This document shows positions 34,022-45,791 of a stretch of DNA of 49,670 bases, one piece after another. A program made the position numbers and the translations under genes. Origin of the DNA: JAVKFF01 sp040226215 (GTDB taxonomy: Bacteria; Pseudomonadota; Alphaproteobacteria; DSM-16000; Inquilinaceae); NCBI GenBank assembly GCA_040226215.1, contig JAVKFF010000017.1, positions 1-49,670 of the forward strand. Direction: 5' to 3'. The notes beneath the pieces are model-generated. The model worked only from the letters and a program-made list of their open reading frames with translations, was not told where the DNA came from and did no database searches. How positions within the stretch are numbered: position 1 is the stretch's first letter; each line of letters starts with the position of its first letter.

Positions 34022-36070
34022 CTATTCCGCCGCCTCGCGACCGACGATCTCGTCGATGCACGCGGCCATCGTGGCCGAGGCGCGGCTGATCGGATCGGTC
34101 ATGTAGAACGTCTCCACCGGCGAGACGAAGGCCGCGCCGCTCATCTCCCCCGGTTCGCCGAACGCGCCCCATTCAGGCTCGAACAGCACGTCGATCTCTG
34201 CCAGCAACGGATGCGTCTCGGCCATTCTGGCGCGCAGTTGCGCCAATGTGTCGAAAGGCAGCGTGTGACCCAGCCTGGCCGAAAGCGCGCGCAGGATCTT
34301 CCAGTCCTCGCGCGCTTCACCGGGCGGAAACACCGCCATCCGGCCGCGCTGCACCCGGCCCTCGGTGTTCACATAGGTGGCGTTCTTCTCGGTGAAGGCG
34401 GCTCCGGGCAGGATCACGTCGGCGCGGTGCGCGCCGCGGTCGCCGTGATGGCCCTGGTAGACCACGAAGGCGTCGCCCAGCCTGGACGTGTCGATCTCGT
34501 CGGCCGCCTGCAGCCAGACCAGCTTGACCGCGCCCTTCCCCGCGCCGTCCAGGATGCCGTCCACGTCCCGGCCGCCCTTGCCCGGCACGAAGCCGAGGTC
34601 GAGGGCACCGACCCGGCCGGCGGCGGTGTGCAGCACGTTGAAGCCGTTCCAGCCATCCTTGACCATGCCGGTCGCCTCGGCCAGCGCGCGGGCGGCCGCC
34701 AGCACGGCCGCGCCGTCGGCGCGGGCCAGCGCCCCCTGCCCCATGATCAGCATGGGCTTCTCGGCCGCCTTCAGCACCTTCAGGAAGTCGTTCTTGCCGT
34801 CCGCCAGCGCTGACAGGCTCTCCGGACCGGCGCCCAGATGGTCGTAGGCATAGGTCAGGTCGACCCGCGGGCCGATCACGCCGACCTTCAGCCCACCCTT
34901 GAGGTAGCGCTTGCGGATGCGGGCGTTCAGCATCGCCGCCTCGGCGCGCGGATTGGCGCCGACGATCAGGATGGCGTCCGCCTCCTCGATGCCGGCGATG
35001 CCCGTGTTGAAGACGTAGGACGCCCGCACCGCCGGGTCGAGCTTCGCCCCATCCTGCCGGCAGTCGAGATTGGTGACGCCCAGCTTCGTCATCAAGGACT
35101 TCAGGGCGAACACGGCCTCGACATCCACCTGGTCGCCGGCGATGGCGGCTATCTGCTCCGCCTTCAGGCCGCCCAGCTTCGCCGCCACCAGGTCGAGGGC
35201 TTCGTCCCAGTCGGCCTGGCGCAGCTTGCCGTTCTCGCGGATATAGGGCCGGTCGAGGCGCTGACGCGCCAGTCCGTCGCAGGCGAAGCGGGTCTTGTCG
35301 GAAATCCACTCCTCGTTGATGCCCTCGTGCAGGCGGGGCAGCACGCGCAGCACCTGACCGCCGCGCGCGTCGACGCGGATGTTCGAGCCGACCGCGTCCA
35401 TCACGTCGATCGTCTCGGTCTTGCGCAGCTCCCAGGGCCGGGCGGTGAAGGCGTAGGGCTTCGAGGTCAGGGCGCCGACCGGACAGATGTCGATCATGTT
35501 GCCCGACAGCTCGGAGGTGATCGCCTTCTCCACATAGGTGCCGATCTCGAGGTGCTCGCCGCGCCCGGTGGCGCCCATCTCCGGCACGCCGGCAATCTCG
35601 TCGGCGAAGCGGATGCAGCGCGTGCAGTGGATGCAGCGCGTCATGTAGGTGCGGATCAGCGGCCCGAGATACTTCTCCTTGACCGAGCGCTTGGCCTCCT
35701 CATAGCGGCTCTTGTCGAAGCCGTAGGCCATGGCCTGGTCCTGCAGGTCGCACTCGCCGCCCTGGTCGCAGATCGGGCAGTCGAGCGGGTGGTTGATCAG
35801 CAGGAACTCCATCACCCCGCGCCGGGCGTTGCGCACGAGGTCCGACTGCGTGCGGATCACCATGCCGTCGCTGGCCGGCATGGCGCAGGACGCGATCGGC
35901 TTGGGCGAGCGCTCCATCTCCACCAGGCACATGCGGCAGTTGGCCGGAACCGACAGCCGGTCGTGGAAGCAGAAGCGCGGGATCTCGATCCCGAGCTGCT
36001 CGCAGGCCTGCAGCACCGAGGTGCCGGCCTCGACCTCGATCTCGATGCCGTCAATGGTCAGTTTTGGCAT
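34022..36070 (-). CDS. nuoG: NADH-quinone oxidoreductase subunit G
   Basis: Large peripheral-arm subunit of complex I. The 682-residue protein starts with a 2Fe-2S domain (cluster N1b; cysteines in CFHDRLSVPANCRMC and SCAMP). Next is the His-Cys3 N5 motif HPLDCPICDQGGECDLQDQ, then cluster N4 CIHCTRC ... ICPVGALTS. The rest is a molybdopterin-oxidoreductase-like domain with no cofactor, as is normal. The extra N7 cluster ligands of the E. coli and Thermus proteins are not seen, so this is the shorter mitochondrial-like type. It lies 40 bases after nuoF. Confidence 0.97.
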   Translation of the reverse strand: MPKLTIDGIEIEVEAGTSVLQACEQLGIEIPRFCFHDRLSVPANCRMCLVEMERSPKPIASCAMPASDGMVIRTQSDLVRNARRGVMEFLLINHPLDCPICDQGGECDLQDQAMAYGFDKSRYEEAKRSVKEKYLGPLIRTYMTRCIHCTRCIRFADEIAGVPEMGATGRGEHLEIGTYVEKAITSELSGNMIDICPVGALTSKPYAFTARPWELRKTETIDVMDAVGSNIRVDARGGQVLRVLPRLHEGINEEWISDKTRFACDGLARQRLDRPYIRENGKLRQADWDEALDLVAAKLGGLKAEQIAAIAGDQVDVEAVFALKSLMTKLGVTNLDCRQDGAKLDPAVRASYVFNTGIAGIEEADAILIVGANPRAEAAMLNARIRKRYLKGGLKVGVIGPRVDLTYAYDHLGAGPESLSALADGKNDFLKVLKAAEKPMLIMGQGALARADGAAVLAAARALAEATGMVKDGWNGFNVLHTAAGRVGALDLGFVPGKGGRDVDGILDGAGKGAVKLVWLQAADEIDTSRLGDAFVVYQGHHGDRGAHRADVILPGAAFTEKNATYVNTEGRVQRGRMAVFPPGEAREDWKILRALSARLGHTLPFDTLAQLRARMAETHPLLAEIDVLFEPEWGAFGEPGEMSGAAFVSPVETFYMTDPISRASATMAACIDEIVGREAAE

Positions 36071-36110
36071 GAGATATCCCCACCAACCTTCTGGGATCCA
36101 TTGCTGATCG

Positions 36111-37416
<1,306 letters not shown>

Positions 37417-37430
<14 letters not shown>

Positions 37431-38100
37431 GGGACTTCCCTTTCCTGGCGCCCGACTTGGCGTCTTTCTTCGCGGCCGCCTTCACGTCCTTCGGCGCGCG
37501 GTCGAGCAGGCTGGTCGGGCCGGCCTGGGCTTGCGCGCCGCGTCTGCCGGTCTGCGAGCCTGCCTCGACCGTCCTGCCGGCCTTCAAGTCGTCGATGATC
37601 CGGCACATGCGGTCGTAGTCGAGGTCTTCGTAGTAGTCGTCGTTGATCTGCACCATGGGCGCGTTCACGCAGGCGCCGAGGCACTCGACCTCGACCACCG
37701 AGAAGGCCCCGTCGGCGCCATCCTGGCCCGGCTTCAGGCCGGTGGTGTCCGCGATCGCCTTGAGGATATCGCTGGAACCGCAGAGCCAGCACGGCGTCGT
37801 CGTGCAGACCTGGATCAGGTGCCTGCCGACCGGCGCCTTGTTGAACATGGTGTAGAAGGATGCGACCTCGTAGGCGCGGATGCGCGGCACTTCGAGGAAA
37901 TCCGCCACATACTCCATGGCGGCGCGCGGCAGCCAGTTGTCGTGCTGCCGTTGCGCCAGGTCGAGCAGAGGCAGCAGAGCGGATTGCTGCTTGCCGGCCG
38001 GGTAGCGGGCGATGATGGTCCGCGCGCGCTTCAGGTTCTCTTCCGTGAAGGCGAATTCCACGGGCTGCTCGGAGTCGGGGGCGGGATGTCCGAAGCTCAT
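37417..38100 (-). CDS. nuoE: NADH-quinone oxidoreductase subunit E with basic C-terminal tail
   Basis: Thioredoxin-fold subunit that carries the 2Fe-2S cluster N1a and pairs with NuoF. The cluster ligands are in CTTTPCWLCG and CLGACVNAPMVQINDDYYE. The core ends near residue 170. A tail of about 55 residues follows that is rich in Lys, Ala and Arg (GRRGAQAQAG ... KAAAKKDAKSGARKGKSHAEG in part), giving 227 residues where E. coli has 166. Lys/Ala-rich tails on NuoE recur in Alphaproteobacteria. ATG at 38100 overlaps the nuoD stop by 4 bases. Confidence 0.96.
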
Positions 38101-39281
38101 CGGTCGATCTCCCCGAAGACGATGTCCATGGCGCCGATGATGGCGACGCTATCGGCAAGCATGTGGCCCTTCGACATGAAGTCCATGGCCTGCAGATGGG
38201 CGAAGCCCGGCGCCCGGATGCGGCAGCGATAGGGCTTGTTCGTGCCGTCGGAGACCAGGAACACGCCAAACTCGCCCTTCGGCGCCTCGACAGCGGCGTA
38301 AACCTCGCCTTCCGGCACGTGATAGCCCTCGGTGTAGAGCTTGAAGTGGTGGATCAGCGCCTCCATCGAGCGCTTCATCTCGGCCCGCTTCGGCGGTGCG
38401 ATCTTGTTGTTCTGCACCTTGACCGGCCCCTCGGGCATGTCGGTCAGGCATTGCCGGATGATGCGGATCGACTGCACCATCTCCTCCATGCGGATGAGGT
38501 AGCGGGCGTAGCAGTCGCCGGTCACGCCGACGGGAATGTCGAAATCCATCTTGTCGTAGGCGTCGTAGGGCTGCGCCTTGCGCAGATCCCAGGCGACGTT
38601 CGAGGCACGGATCATCGGTCCGGTGAAGCCCCAGGCGATCGCGTCCTCGGTGGAGACGACGCCGATGTCGACCGTGCGCTGCTTGAACACGCGGTTGTTG
38701 TTCAGCAGGTTCTGAAGGTCCTCGTAGAAGCGCGGGAAGCGCTCGGTGTACTCCCAGATATCGTCGATCAGGCCCGGCGGCAGGTCCTGGTGCACGCCGC
38801 CCGGGCGGAAATAGGCGGCGTGCAGCCGTGCGCCACAGACACGCTCGTAGAACTCCATCAAGAGCTCACGCTCCTCGAACCCCCAGAGCGACGGGGTGAT
38901 GGCACCGACGTCGAGCGCGAAGGTGGTGACGTTGAGCAGATGGTTCAGCAGACGGCCGATCTCGCAGTACAGCACGCGGATATACTGGCCGCGCGCCGGC
39001 ACCTCCACACCCATCAGCCGCTCGACCGCCAGCGCGTAGGCGTGCTCCTGGTTCACCGGCGCGACATAATCCAGCCGGTCGAAATAGGGCACCGCCTGCA
39101 GATAGGTTCGGTACTCGATCAGCTTTTCGGTGCCGCGATGCAGAAGGCCGATATGCGGATCGGCCCGCTCCACCACCTCGCCGTCCATCTCCAGCACCAG
39201 GCGCAACACGCCGTGGGCCGCCGGGTGCTGCGGCCCGAAATTCATGGTGACGGGCTTGATCTGGGTTTCGACGGTGCTCAT
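38097..39281 (-). CDS. nuoD: NADH-quinone oxidoreductase subunit D
   Basis: 49-kDa-type subunit that forms the quinone site with NuoB, evolved from NiFe hydrogenase large subunits. The 394-residue protein has the N-terminal loop MNFGPQHPAAHGVLRLVLEM, with the quinone-contacting His. It also has HIGLLHRGTEKLIEYRTYLQ, and ends with MGAMDIVFGEIDR-like GAMDIVFGEIDR. NuoC and NuoD are separate genes here, unlike the fused NuoCD of E. coli. The start lies 4 bases after nuoC. Confidence 0.97.
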   Translation of the reverse strand: MSTVETQIKPVTMNFGPQHPAAHGVLRLVLEMDGEVVERADPHIGLLHRGTEKLIEYRTYLQAVPYFDRLDYVAPVNQEHAYALAVERLMGVEVPARGQYIRVLYCEIGRLLNHLLNVTTFALDVGAITPSLWGFEERELLMEFYERVCGARLHAAYFRPGGVHQDLPPGLIDDIWEYTERFPRFYEDLQNLLNNNRVFKQRTVDIGVVSTEDAIAWGFTGPMIRASNVAWDLRKAQPYDAYDKMDFDIPVGVTGDCYARYLIRMEEMVQSIRIIRQCLTDMPEGPVKVQNNKIAPPKRAEMKRSMEALIHHFKLYTEGYHVPEGEVYAAVEAPKGEFGVFLVSDGTNKPYRCRIRAPGFAHLQAMDFMSKGHMLADSVAIIGAMDIVFGEIDR

Positions 39282-39285
39282 GGCC

Positions 39286-39918
39286 TCATGCCCCCTTGGC
39301 GGACCCGTCGTCCGCGCCCTCGGCCTTCTCGTCGCCAGGCAGCTTCGGTGTCATACCCTCCCAGGGAGAGAGGAAGTCGAAGGTCCGGAAATCCTGGCTC
39401 AGCTTCACCGGCTCGTAGACCACGCGCTTCAGCTCCTCGTCGTAGCGCACCTCGACATAGCCGGTCATCGGGAACTCCTTGCGCAACGGGTGCCCCTCGA
39501 AGCCGTAATCGGTGAGGATGCGGCGCAAATCCGGGCAGTTCTCGAAGAACACGCCGAACATGTCCCAGACCTCGCGCTCGAACCAGGTGGCGCAGGGAAA
39601 CAGATCGGCAACGGACGGCACCGGCGAATCCTCGTCGGTCGTGACCTTTACCCGAATGCGGTCGTTGCGCTTCATCGACAGCAGGTTGTAGACCACCTCG
39701 AAACGCTCCTCGCGCTCCGGGTAGTCGACGGCAGTGATGTCGATCAGCTGGCTGTAGGTGCAGTTGGAATCGTCGCGAAGGAAGGTCAGCACTTTGCCGA
39801 TCGCGCCGCGCCTCGCGTGCACGACGAGCTGGTCGCGGATGATCTCGTAGCCGGCGACGTCCGGATCCAGCGCCGCAACCACCATCTCGCCAATCTCGGC
39901 TAGCGCCTCGTTGGCCAT
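39286..39918 (-). CDS. nuoC: NADH-quinone oxidoreductase subunit C
   Basis: 30-kDa-type peripheral subunit that supports assembly of the NuoB-NuoD quinone module. The 210-residue protein has the family signature ATWFEREVWDMFGVFFENCP, followed by LRRILTDYGFEGHPLRKEFP. It ends in a short acidic and Ala-rich tail (GDEKAEGADDGSAKGA). ATG at 39918 is 45 bases after nuoB. Confidence 0.96.
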   Translation of the reverse strand: MANEALAEIGEMVVAALDPDVAGYEIIRDQLVVHARRGAIGKVLTFLRDDSNCTYSQLIDITAVDYPEREERFEVVYNLLSMKRNDRIRVKVTTDEDSPVPSVADLFPCATWFEREVWDMFGVFFENCPDLRRILTDYGFEGHPLRKEFPMTGYVEVRYDEELKRVVYEPVKLSQDFRTFDFLSPWEGMTPKLPGDEKAEGADDGSAKGA

Positions 39919-39963
39919 GCCTCTCTCCTACACCATCAACCGATTGCCCGCGGCCGCCCCGCT

Positions 39964-40530
39964 TCAGCGCTGGATCCGATTGCCGCGACGGATCTTCTTT
40001 TGCAGCTGGAGAATGCCGTAGACCAGAGCCTCGGCAGTTGGCGGGCAGCCAGGGACGTAGATGTCGACCGGCACGACGCGGTCGCAGCCGCGCACCACCG
40101 AGTACGAATAGTGATAGTAGCCGCCGCCATTGGCGCACGAGCCCATGGAAATCACCCAGCGCGGCTCCGGCATCTGGTCGTAGACCCGGCGCAGAGCCGG
40201 CGCCATCTTGTTGGTCAGCGTGCCGGCGACGATCATGACGTCCGACTGTCGCGGGCTCGGCCGCGGGATCACGCCGAAGCGGTCCAGGTCGTAGCGCGAC
40301 ATGTAGGCATGGATCATCTCCACCGCGCAGCAGGCCAGCCCGAAGGTCATCGGCCACATCGAGCCGGTGCGCGCCCAGTCGACCAGGGCGCCCAGCTTGG
40401 TGGTCAGGAACCCCTTGTCCTGCAGATCGGTGGCCGCACGCGCCAGCACCGCGTCCTGGTCGCTGCCGGGCGGGATTGGCGTGCCGACACGATAAGGATC
40501 GATCGTCCTCTCGGTTTCGGTCACTCCCAT
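39964..40530 (-). CDS. nuoB: NADH-quinone oxidoreductase subunit B
   Basis: Holds the terminal cluster N2, which reduces quinone. The 188-residue protein has the cluster ligands in FGLACCAVEMIH, in SMGSCANGGGYYHYSYSVV and in YVPGCPPTAEALVYGI. The ATG at 40530 is chosen because GGGAG lies 8 bases upstream; it overlaps the nuoA stop region by 10 bases. An in-frame GTG at 40551 would add seven unconserved residues. Confidence 0.96.
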   Translation of the reverse strand: MGVTETERTIDPYRVGTPIPPGSDQDAVLARAATDLQDKGFLTTKLGALVDWARTGSMWPMTFGLACCAVEMIHAYMSRYDLDRFGVIPRPSPRQSDVMIVAGTLTNKMAPALRRVYDQMPEPRWVISMGSCANGGGYYHYSYSVVRGCDRVVPVDIYVPGCPPTAEALVYGILQLQKKIRRGNRIQR

Positions 40531-40889
40531 TCCAGCGCTCCCTTCTTCCACTCGTAGACGAACCCGACGGTCAGGATGCCGAGGAAGATGATCATCGACC
40601 AGAAGCCGAACATGCCGATATCGCCCAGCGCCACGGCCCAGGGGAACAGGAAGGCGACCTCGAGGTCGAAGATGATGAAGAGAATGGCGACCAGGTAGAA
40701 GCGCACGTCAAACTTGCCGCGCGCGTCGTCGAAGGCATCGAAGCCGCATTCATAGGCGGCAAGCTTCTCCGAATCGGGCTTCTGGCGCGCCGCGAGCAGC
40801 GAGGCGCCGACGGCGGCCACGGAGATTCCGGCGGCCACGCCCAGAAACAGAAGGATCGGGAGGTATTCCGCGACGATCGAATTCGTCAT
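40521..40889 (-). CDS. nuoA: NADH-quinone oxidoreductase subunit A
   Basis: First gene of the nuo operon: small three-helix membrane subunit next to NuoH. The 122-residue length fits the family. Segments are AEYLPILLFLGVAAGISVAA (TM1), then the conserved loop YECGFDAFDDARGKFDVRFY with its surface-exposed Cys, then LVAILFIIFDLEVAFLFPWA (TM2). The start is ATG at 40889 (MTNSIVAEYLP); the open frame runs another 59 codons upstream without similarity. The promoter must lie in 40890-41140, where TTATAT and TTGACG boxes are seen, but no ideal pair. Confidence 0.96.
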   Translation of the reverse strand: MTNSIVAEYLPILLFLGVAAGISVAAVGASLLAARQKPDSEKLAAYECGFDAFDDARGKFDVRFYLVAILFIIFDLEVAFLFPWAVALGDIGMFGFWSMIIFLGILTVGFVYEWKKGALEWE

Positions 40890-41140
40890 CTCACTTGCCC
40901 GCACTCTCGGCCCATCGATTTCGGGCCGCTCTCCGTTGGCATCCCTGCACCGAAAGATCGGCCGCCATGTCGCCGCGTCAATGGACGCGCGGCCAATTCC
41001 AATGCGTTGCGGCTCGTATATAAGCCGGCGCCAATTGGGCATAAAGGAAAAACCGACGCATTGCACAATAGCGTCGATAAAGCGCGGTCAGGTCGTTGAC
41101 AGCGGCTGCTCGACGCGCCTTCAAGCCACCTGTTGGGCCA

Positions 41141-41374
41141 TCAGACGCTCTTGATGCGCTTGGGCAGCTTGGCCGCCACCGCCGTGTCGTCGATCGCCGA
41201 CGCGATGTCCGCTTCAGGGCCGCTCTCCGAGAGTTTTCGCCGGATCTCGGCGGCGATCTTCGGGGCCAAGCGCGCCGCCATGGCATCGGCCAGCCGATCG
41301 AGGAACTGCTCGACATCGACGCCGGCGAGATCCGGACCGTTCGATGGAGTATCCTGGTTTCGCTGTTCTGTCAC
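41141..41374 (-). CDS. Small hypothetical protein, 77 residues
   Basis: Not recognised. The frame starts MTEQRNQDTPSNGPDL and continues as a predicted amphipathic helix, with VEQFLDRLADAMAARLAPKI then AAEIRRKLSES, and ends PKRIKSV. There is no signal peptide or membrane helix. Composition is that of a soluble protein, with Asp/Glu and Arg/Lys spread along the helix face, unlike the Arg/Pro/Ser runs of shadow frames here. It lies between the lipoprotein gene and nuoA in the same direction, about 250 bases before nuoA. It may be a genuine small gene. The start codon is uncertain. Confidence 0.5.
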   Translation of the reverse strand: MTEQRNQDTPSNGPDLAGVDVEQFLDRLADAMAARLAPKIAAEIRRKLSESGPEADIASAIDDTAVAAKLPKRIKSV

Positions 41375-41509
41375 ACCGTGCCTCCGGCGGGGCTCATCGA
41401 TCCCTCATGGTGGCGTCCGGCGCGGCCGGCGAAAGATCGACATTAGCAGACAGCCGCGAGCAGACAGCGACGGCGGAGCACCTTGGAGGCAGATCCCGCC
41501 CCGGGGCGG

Positions 41510-41926
41510 TCACCGGAACTCGCCACCCTCGATGCGGCCCAACGCGTCGAGATAGACGAAGAAGCGCCGGTAGTCGACGCGGTAGTCGGCCGTGACGATG
41601 TCGTCCGGCATGACCAGCTGGATTTCCGGATAGACCTGTCTGAATTCCGCTGGCGTGGGCCGCGTCTCGAGGAAATTGGTGAAGGCGCGCACGTTGAAGC
41701 CTAGTGGCGGTGAGGCCGCCCCGCTGCCGTCCAGCGAAGGCGGGACGATCACGGTTTCCGGGGAGCCGATATTCGGCGTGGTCTGCTGACCGTCGACTGG
41801 CGGCGCCTCGTCCTCGGCGAACGGGTTGAGGCTGCTGTCGCAGGCAGCCAGCGTGAACGCCGTCAACAAGGCCAGAGCCAAACGGACCGCTTTCCGGGCT
41901 GCCGGCATACTCGTCGTCGCGTGCAT
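41510..41926 (-). CDS. Putative lipoprotein with I78-inhibitor-like C-terminus
   Basis: A 138-residue protein with a bacterial lipoprotein signal: basic start (MPAARKAVR), hydrophobic core (LALALLTAFT) and lipobox LAAC with Cys29. The residues after Cys are Asp-Ser, and Asp at +2 can act as an inner-membrane retention signal in enterics; whether that holds here is unknown. A Pro-rich linker (about 35-75) leads to a small domain: FLETRPTPAEFRQVYPEIQ, then VMPDDIVTADYRVDYRRFFV, then LDALGRIEGGEF. The order of a helix, P-x-D-x-V-T-x-D-Y-R and LDAxGRI resembles peptidase inhibitor family I78. ATG at 41926 has GAGGGGGAG directly upstream. The frame continues farther upstream through a tandem repeat but is not supported there. 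Confidence 0.7.
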   Translation of the reverse strand: MHATTSMPAARKAVRLALALLTAFTLAACDSSLNPFAEDEAPPVDGQQTTPNIGSPETVIVPPSLDGSGAASPPLGFNVRAFTNFLETRPTPAEFRQVYPEIQLVMPDDIVTADYRVDYRRFFVYLDALGRIEGGEFR

Positions 41927-42025
41927 CGCTCCCCCTCGATGGTCTCGTCGCTGCCCGCAATGAACCCCAGCACGCGGCTCGCGGCAAGGGAAAATGCCGC
42001 GCACCGCGGGCTCCGGGCGGCAGCG

Positions 42026-42070
42026 AACTAGCCAAGCTCGAACTGGCCAAACTCGAACTGGCCAAGCCGA
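42026..42070. repeat. Three tandem copies of a 15-base unit
   Basis: AACTAGCCAAGCTCG, AACTGGCCAAACTCG and AACTGGCCAAGCCGA follow one another directly, between the lipoprotein gene and tRNA-Asp. They are imperfect, with two to four differences per pair. The function is unknown; slippage between copies is the likely origin. Confidence 0.75.
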
Positions 42071-42096
42071 TGTCATGGGATATGAAGCGAGAGGAA

Positions 42097-42173
<77 letters not shown>

Positions 42174-42285
42174 AAAGCTCTCGACGCCGTTTGGTGGCGC
42201 CATGAGAGGGCGCTTGCTTAGGACCCGGCGTGGATCGTGTCAAGCGCCGAATGCCGTCACGATCCTCGAATGTCGCCGGGGCGTC

Positions 42286-42362
42286 TGGTGGGCGGTGAGA
42301 GGGTCGAACTCCCGACCTCCTGGGTGTAAACCAGGCGCTCTAGCCAGCTGAGCTAACCGCCC
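42286..42362 (-). tRNA. tRNA-Val (anticodon TAC)
   Basis: The minus strand gives an acceptor stem GGGCGGT/ACCGCCC-type pairing, D arm AGCTCAGCTGGCTAGAGC, anticodon stem CCTGG/CCAGG with loop TTTACAC, and a T arm with GGTTCGA-type loop (GAGTTCGACCC). The CCA end is encoded (42286-42288). Anticodon TAC reads GTA and GTG valine codons. A small ACGGTT/AACCGT hairpin (42413-42428) lies upstream. Confidence 0.95.
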
Positions 42363-42497
42363 CCGAAACCGGCGACCCATGCAGATCTCCGTTGCCCCTC
42401 GCTGTGGCGTTGACGGTTCAGCAACCGTTCGCAAGGCAACCGACCGTGCTGTCACCGCCATCCATGTGACCGGCGTTCGTTGCGACCGGCAGTCAAT

Positions 42498-42537
42498 CCG
42501 CCGTCGGAACGAACAAGCCGCCGTCTGAACGAACAAG
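42498..42537. repeat. Two tandem copies of a 20-base unit
   Basis: CCGCCGTCGGAACGAACAAG (42498-42517) is directly followed by CCGCCGTCTGAACGAACAAG (42518-42537); they differ at one base. The second copy abuts the hup terminator hairpin. The role is unknown. Confidence 0.8.
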
Positions 42538-42566
42538 GCAGCCGACCATTGCGATGGCCGGCTGCC
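42537..42566 (-). terminator. Terminator downstream of hup
   Basis: GGCAGCCG (42537-42544) pairs with CGGCTGCC (42559-42566). After one mismatch the inner CCA/TGG also pairs. In the direction of hup transcription a T-rich TTGTTCGTTC follows. It lies about 40 bases after the hup stop. Confidence 0.65.
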
Positions 42567-42606
42567 CTGAATTCGCTGCCCCGCGCAAGACGGGTGCGGC
42601 GCCGTC

Positions 42607-42879
42607 CTAGTTGACAGCGTCCTTCAGCGCCTTGCCAGCCTTGAACTTCGGCTGCTTGGAGGCCGGAATTCTGATCTTTTCGCCGGTACGCGGATTGCGG
42701 CCCTCGGTCGCGGCGCGCGCCGCCACGGCGAAGGTGCCGAAACCAACCAGGCGAACCTCGTCGCCCTTCTTCAAGGCATCGGTGATGCCGTCCACGACCG
42801 CGTCGACCGCCTTGGCCGCATCGGCCTTGGAGATATCAACCGCCTCGGCGACGTGGGCTACTAGATCATTCTTGTTCAC
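42607..42879 (-). CDS. hupB: DNA-binding protein HU
   Basis: Nucleoid-associated protein that binds and bends DNA without strong sequence preference. The 90-residue length is exact for HU. The N-terminal helix pair is MNKNDLVAHVAEAVDISKAD, the dimer core is VRLVGFGTFAVAARAA, and the DNA-embracing arm carries the HU/IHF signature with GRNPRTGEKIRIPAS and the intercalating proline. The C-terminal helix is KFKAGKALKDAVN. It follows lon, the same lon-hupB order as in E. coli, with its own promoter and terminator. HU is preferred to IHF by length, arm sequence and context. Confidence 0.97.
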   Translation of the reverse strand: MNKNDLVAHVAEAVDISKADAAKAVDAVVDGITDALKKGDEVRLVGFGTFAVAARAATEGRNPRTGEKIRIPASKQPKFKAGKALKDAVN

Positions 42880-42997
42880 GTTGGACCCCCTTCTTCGTGG
42901 ACCACAAGGAGTTATTTGAGCGACCCGGACAGTTCACACACGCCGCCGTCGAGGGCAGTCAAGGTCCAGATCGTTGGGGCTTCAATTTGGCCGTCAG

Positions 42998-43027
42998 ACT
43001 GTATGCGGAAGCCGCTCCGGCGGTCAA
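42998..43027 (-). promoter_or_regulatory. Predicted sigma-70 promoter of hup
   Basis: On the minus strand TTGACC (43027-43022) and TACAGT (43003-42998) are separated by 18 bases. They lie about 120 bases before the HU start, downstream of the lon terminator. The -35 box matches consensus at five of six positions. Confidence 0.5.
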
Positions 43028-43044
43028 TCGACCAAACGAATCTA

Positions 43045-43070
43045 GGCCAAGATTATTGCGGGTTTTGGCC
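43045..43070 (-). terminator. Hairpin after lon, possible terminator
   Basis: GGCCAA (43045-43050) and TTGGCC (43065-43070) form a perfect 6-base stem with a 14-base loop, 7 bases after the lon stop codon. The sequence that follows in the direction of transcription (TAGATTCGTTT) is only partly T-rich, so termination may be incomplete. Confidence 0.45.
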
Positions 43071-43077
43071 GCCTTTC

Positions 43078-45495
<2,418 letters not shown>

Positions 45496-45593
45496 TCTCT
45501 TCGCTCCTAGGTGTCGGCTCCGACTTTCCCTTGATGGGCGACCGGTCCGCATCGCTGTCGGCCGGCCCCCGGGCGCGCCGGAGCAGGTAAGAG

Positions 45594-45621
45594 AAAGGGT
45601 GGCGCTTGCGCGCATCCCTTT
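45594..45621 (-). promoter_or_regulatory. Inverted repeat and heat-shock-like -35 box upstream of lon
   Basis: AAAGGG-TGGCGC (45594-45605) pairs imperfectly with GCGCAT-CCCTTT (45610-45621), about 100 bases before the lon start. On the minus strand CTTGAAA (45625-45619) overlaps its edge and matches the sigma-32 -35 element. The CCCTTT that could serve as -10 is about 19 bases away, which is wide. It is a candidate heat-shock control region only. Confidence 0.3.
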
Positions 45622-45791
45622 CAAGAGCAGCCTGTCAGCTTTGCCGCTCGCGGGAGGCACACGATGTTGTCACCATTCAGTGACGCGCCACAAGATGTTC
45701 GTGTGCCAAGGGCCCGCCGAACCGGCAGCCGATCCGCCCCCGGCCCGGCCGGCAGGACCGGTCTGCACCTCGTCGCCGCCAAGCCGCCCCG

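Noticed and set aside
40890..41066. Longer NuoA with 59 extra N-terminal residues
   Set aside because: The extension has no similarity to NuoA, and the ATG at 40889 gives the normal family length of about 120 residues.
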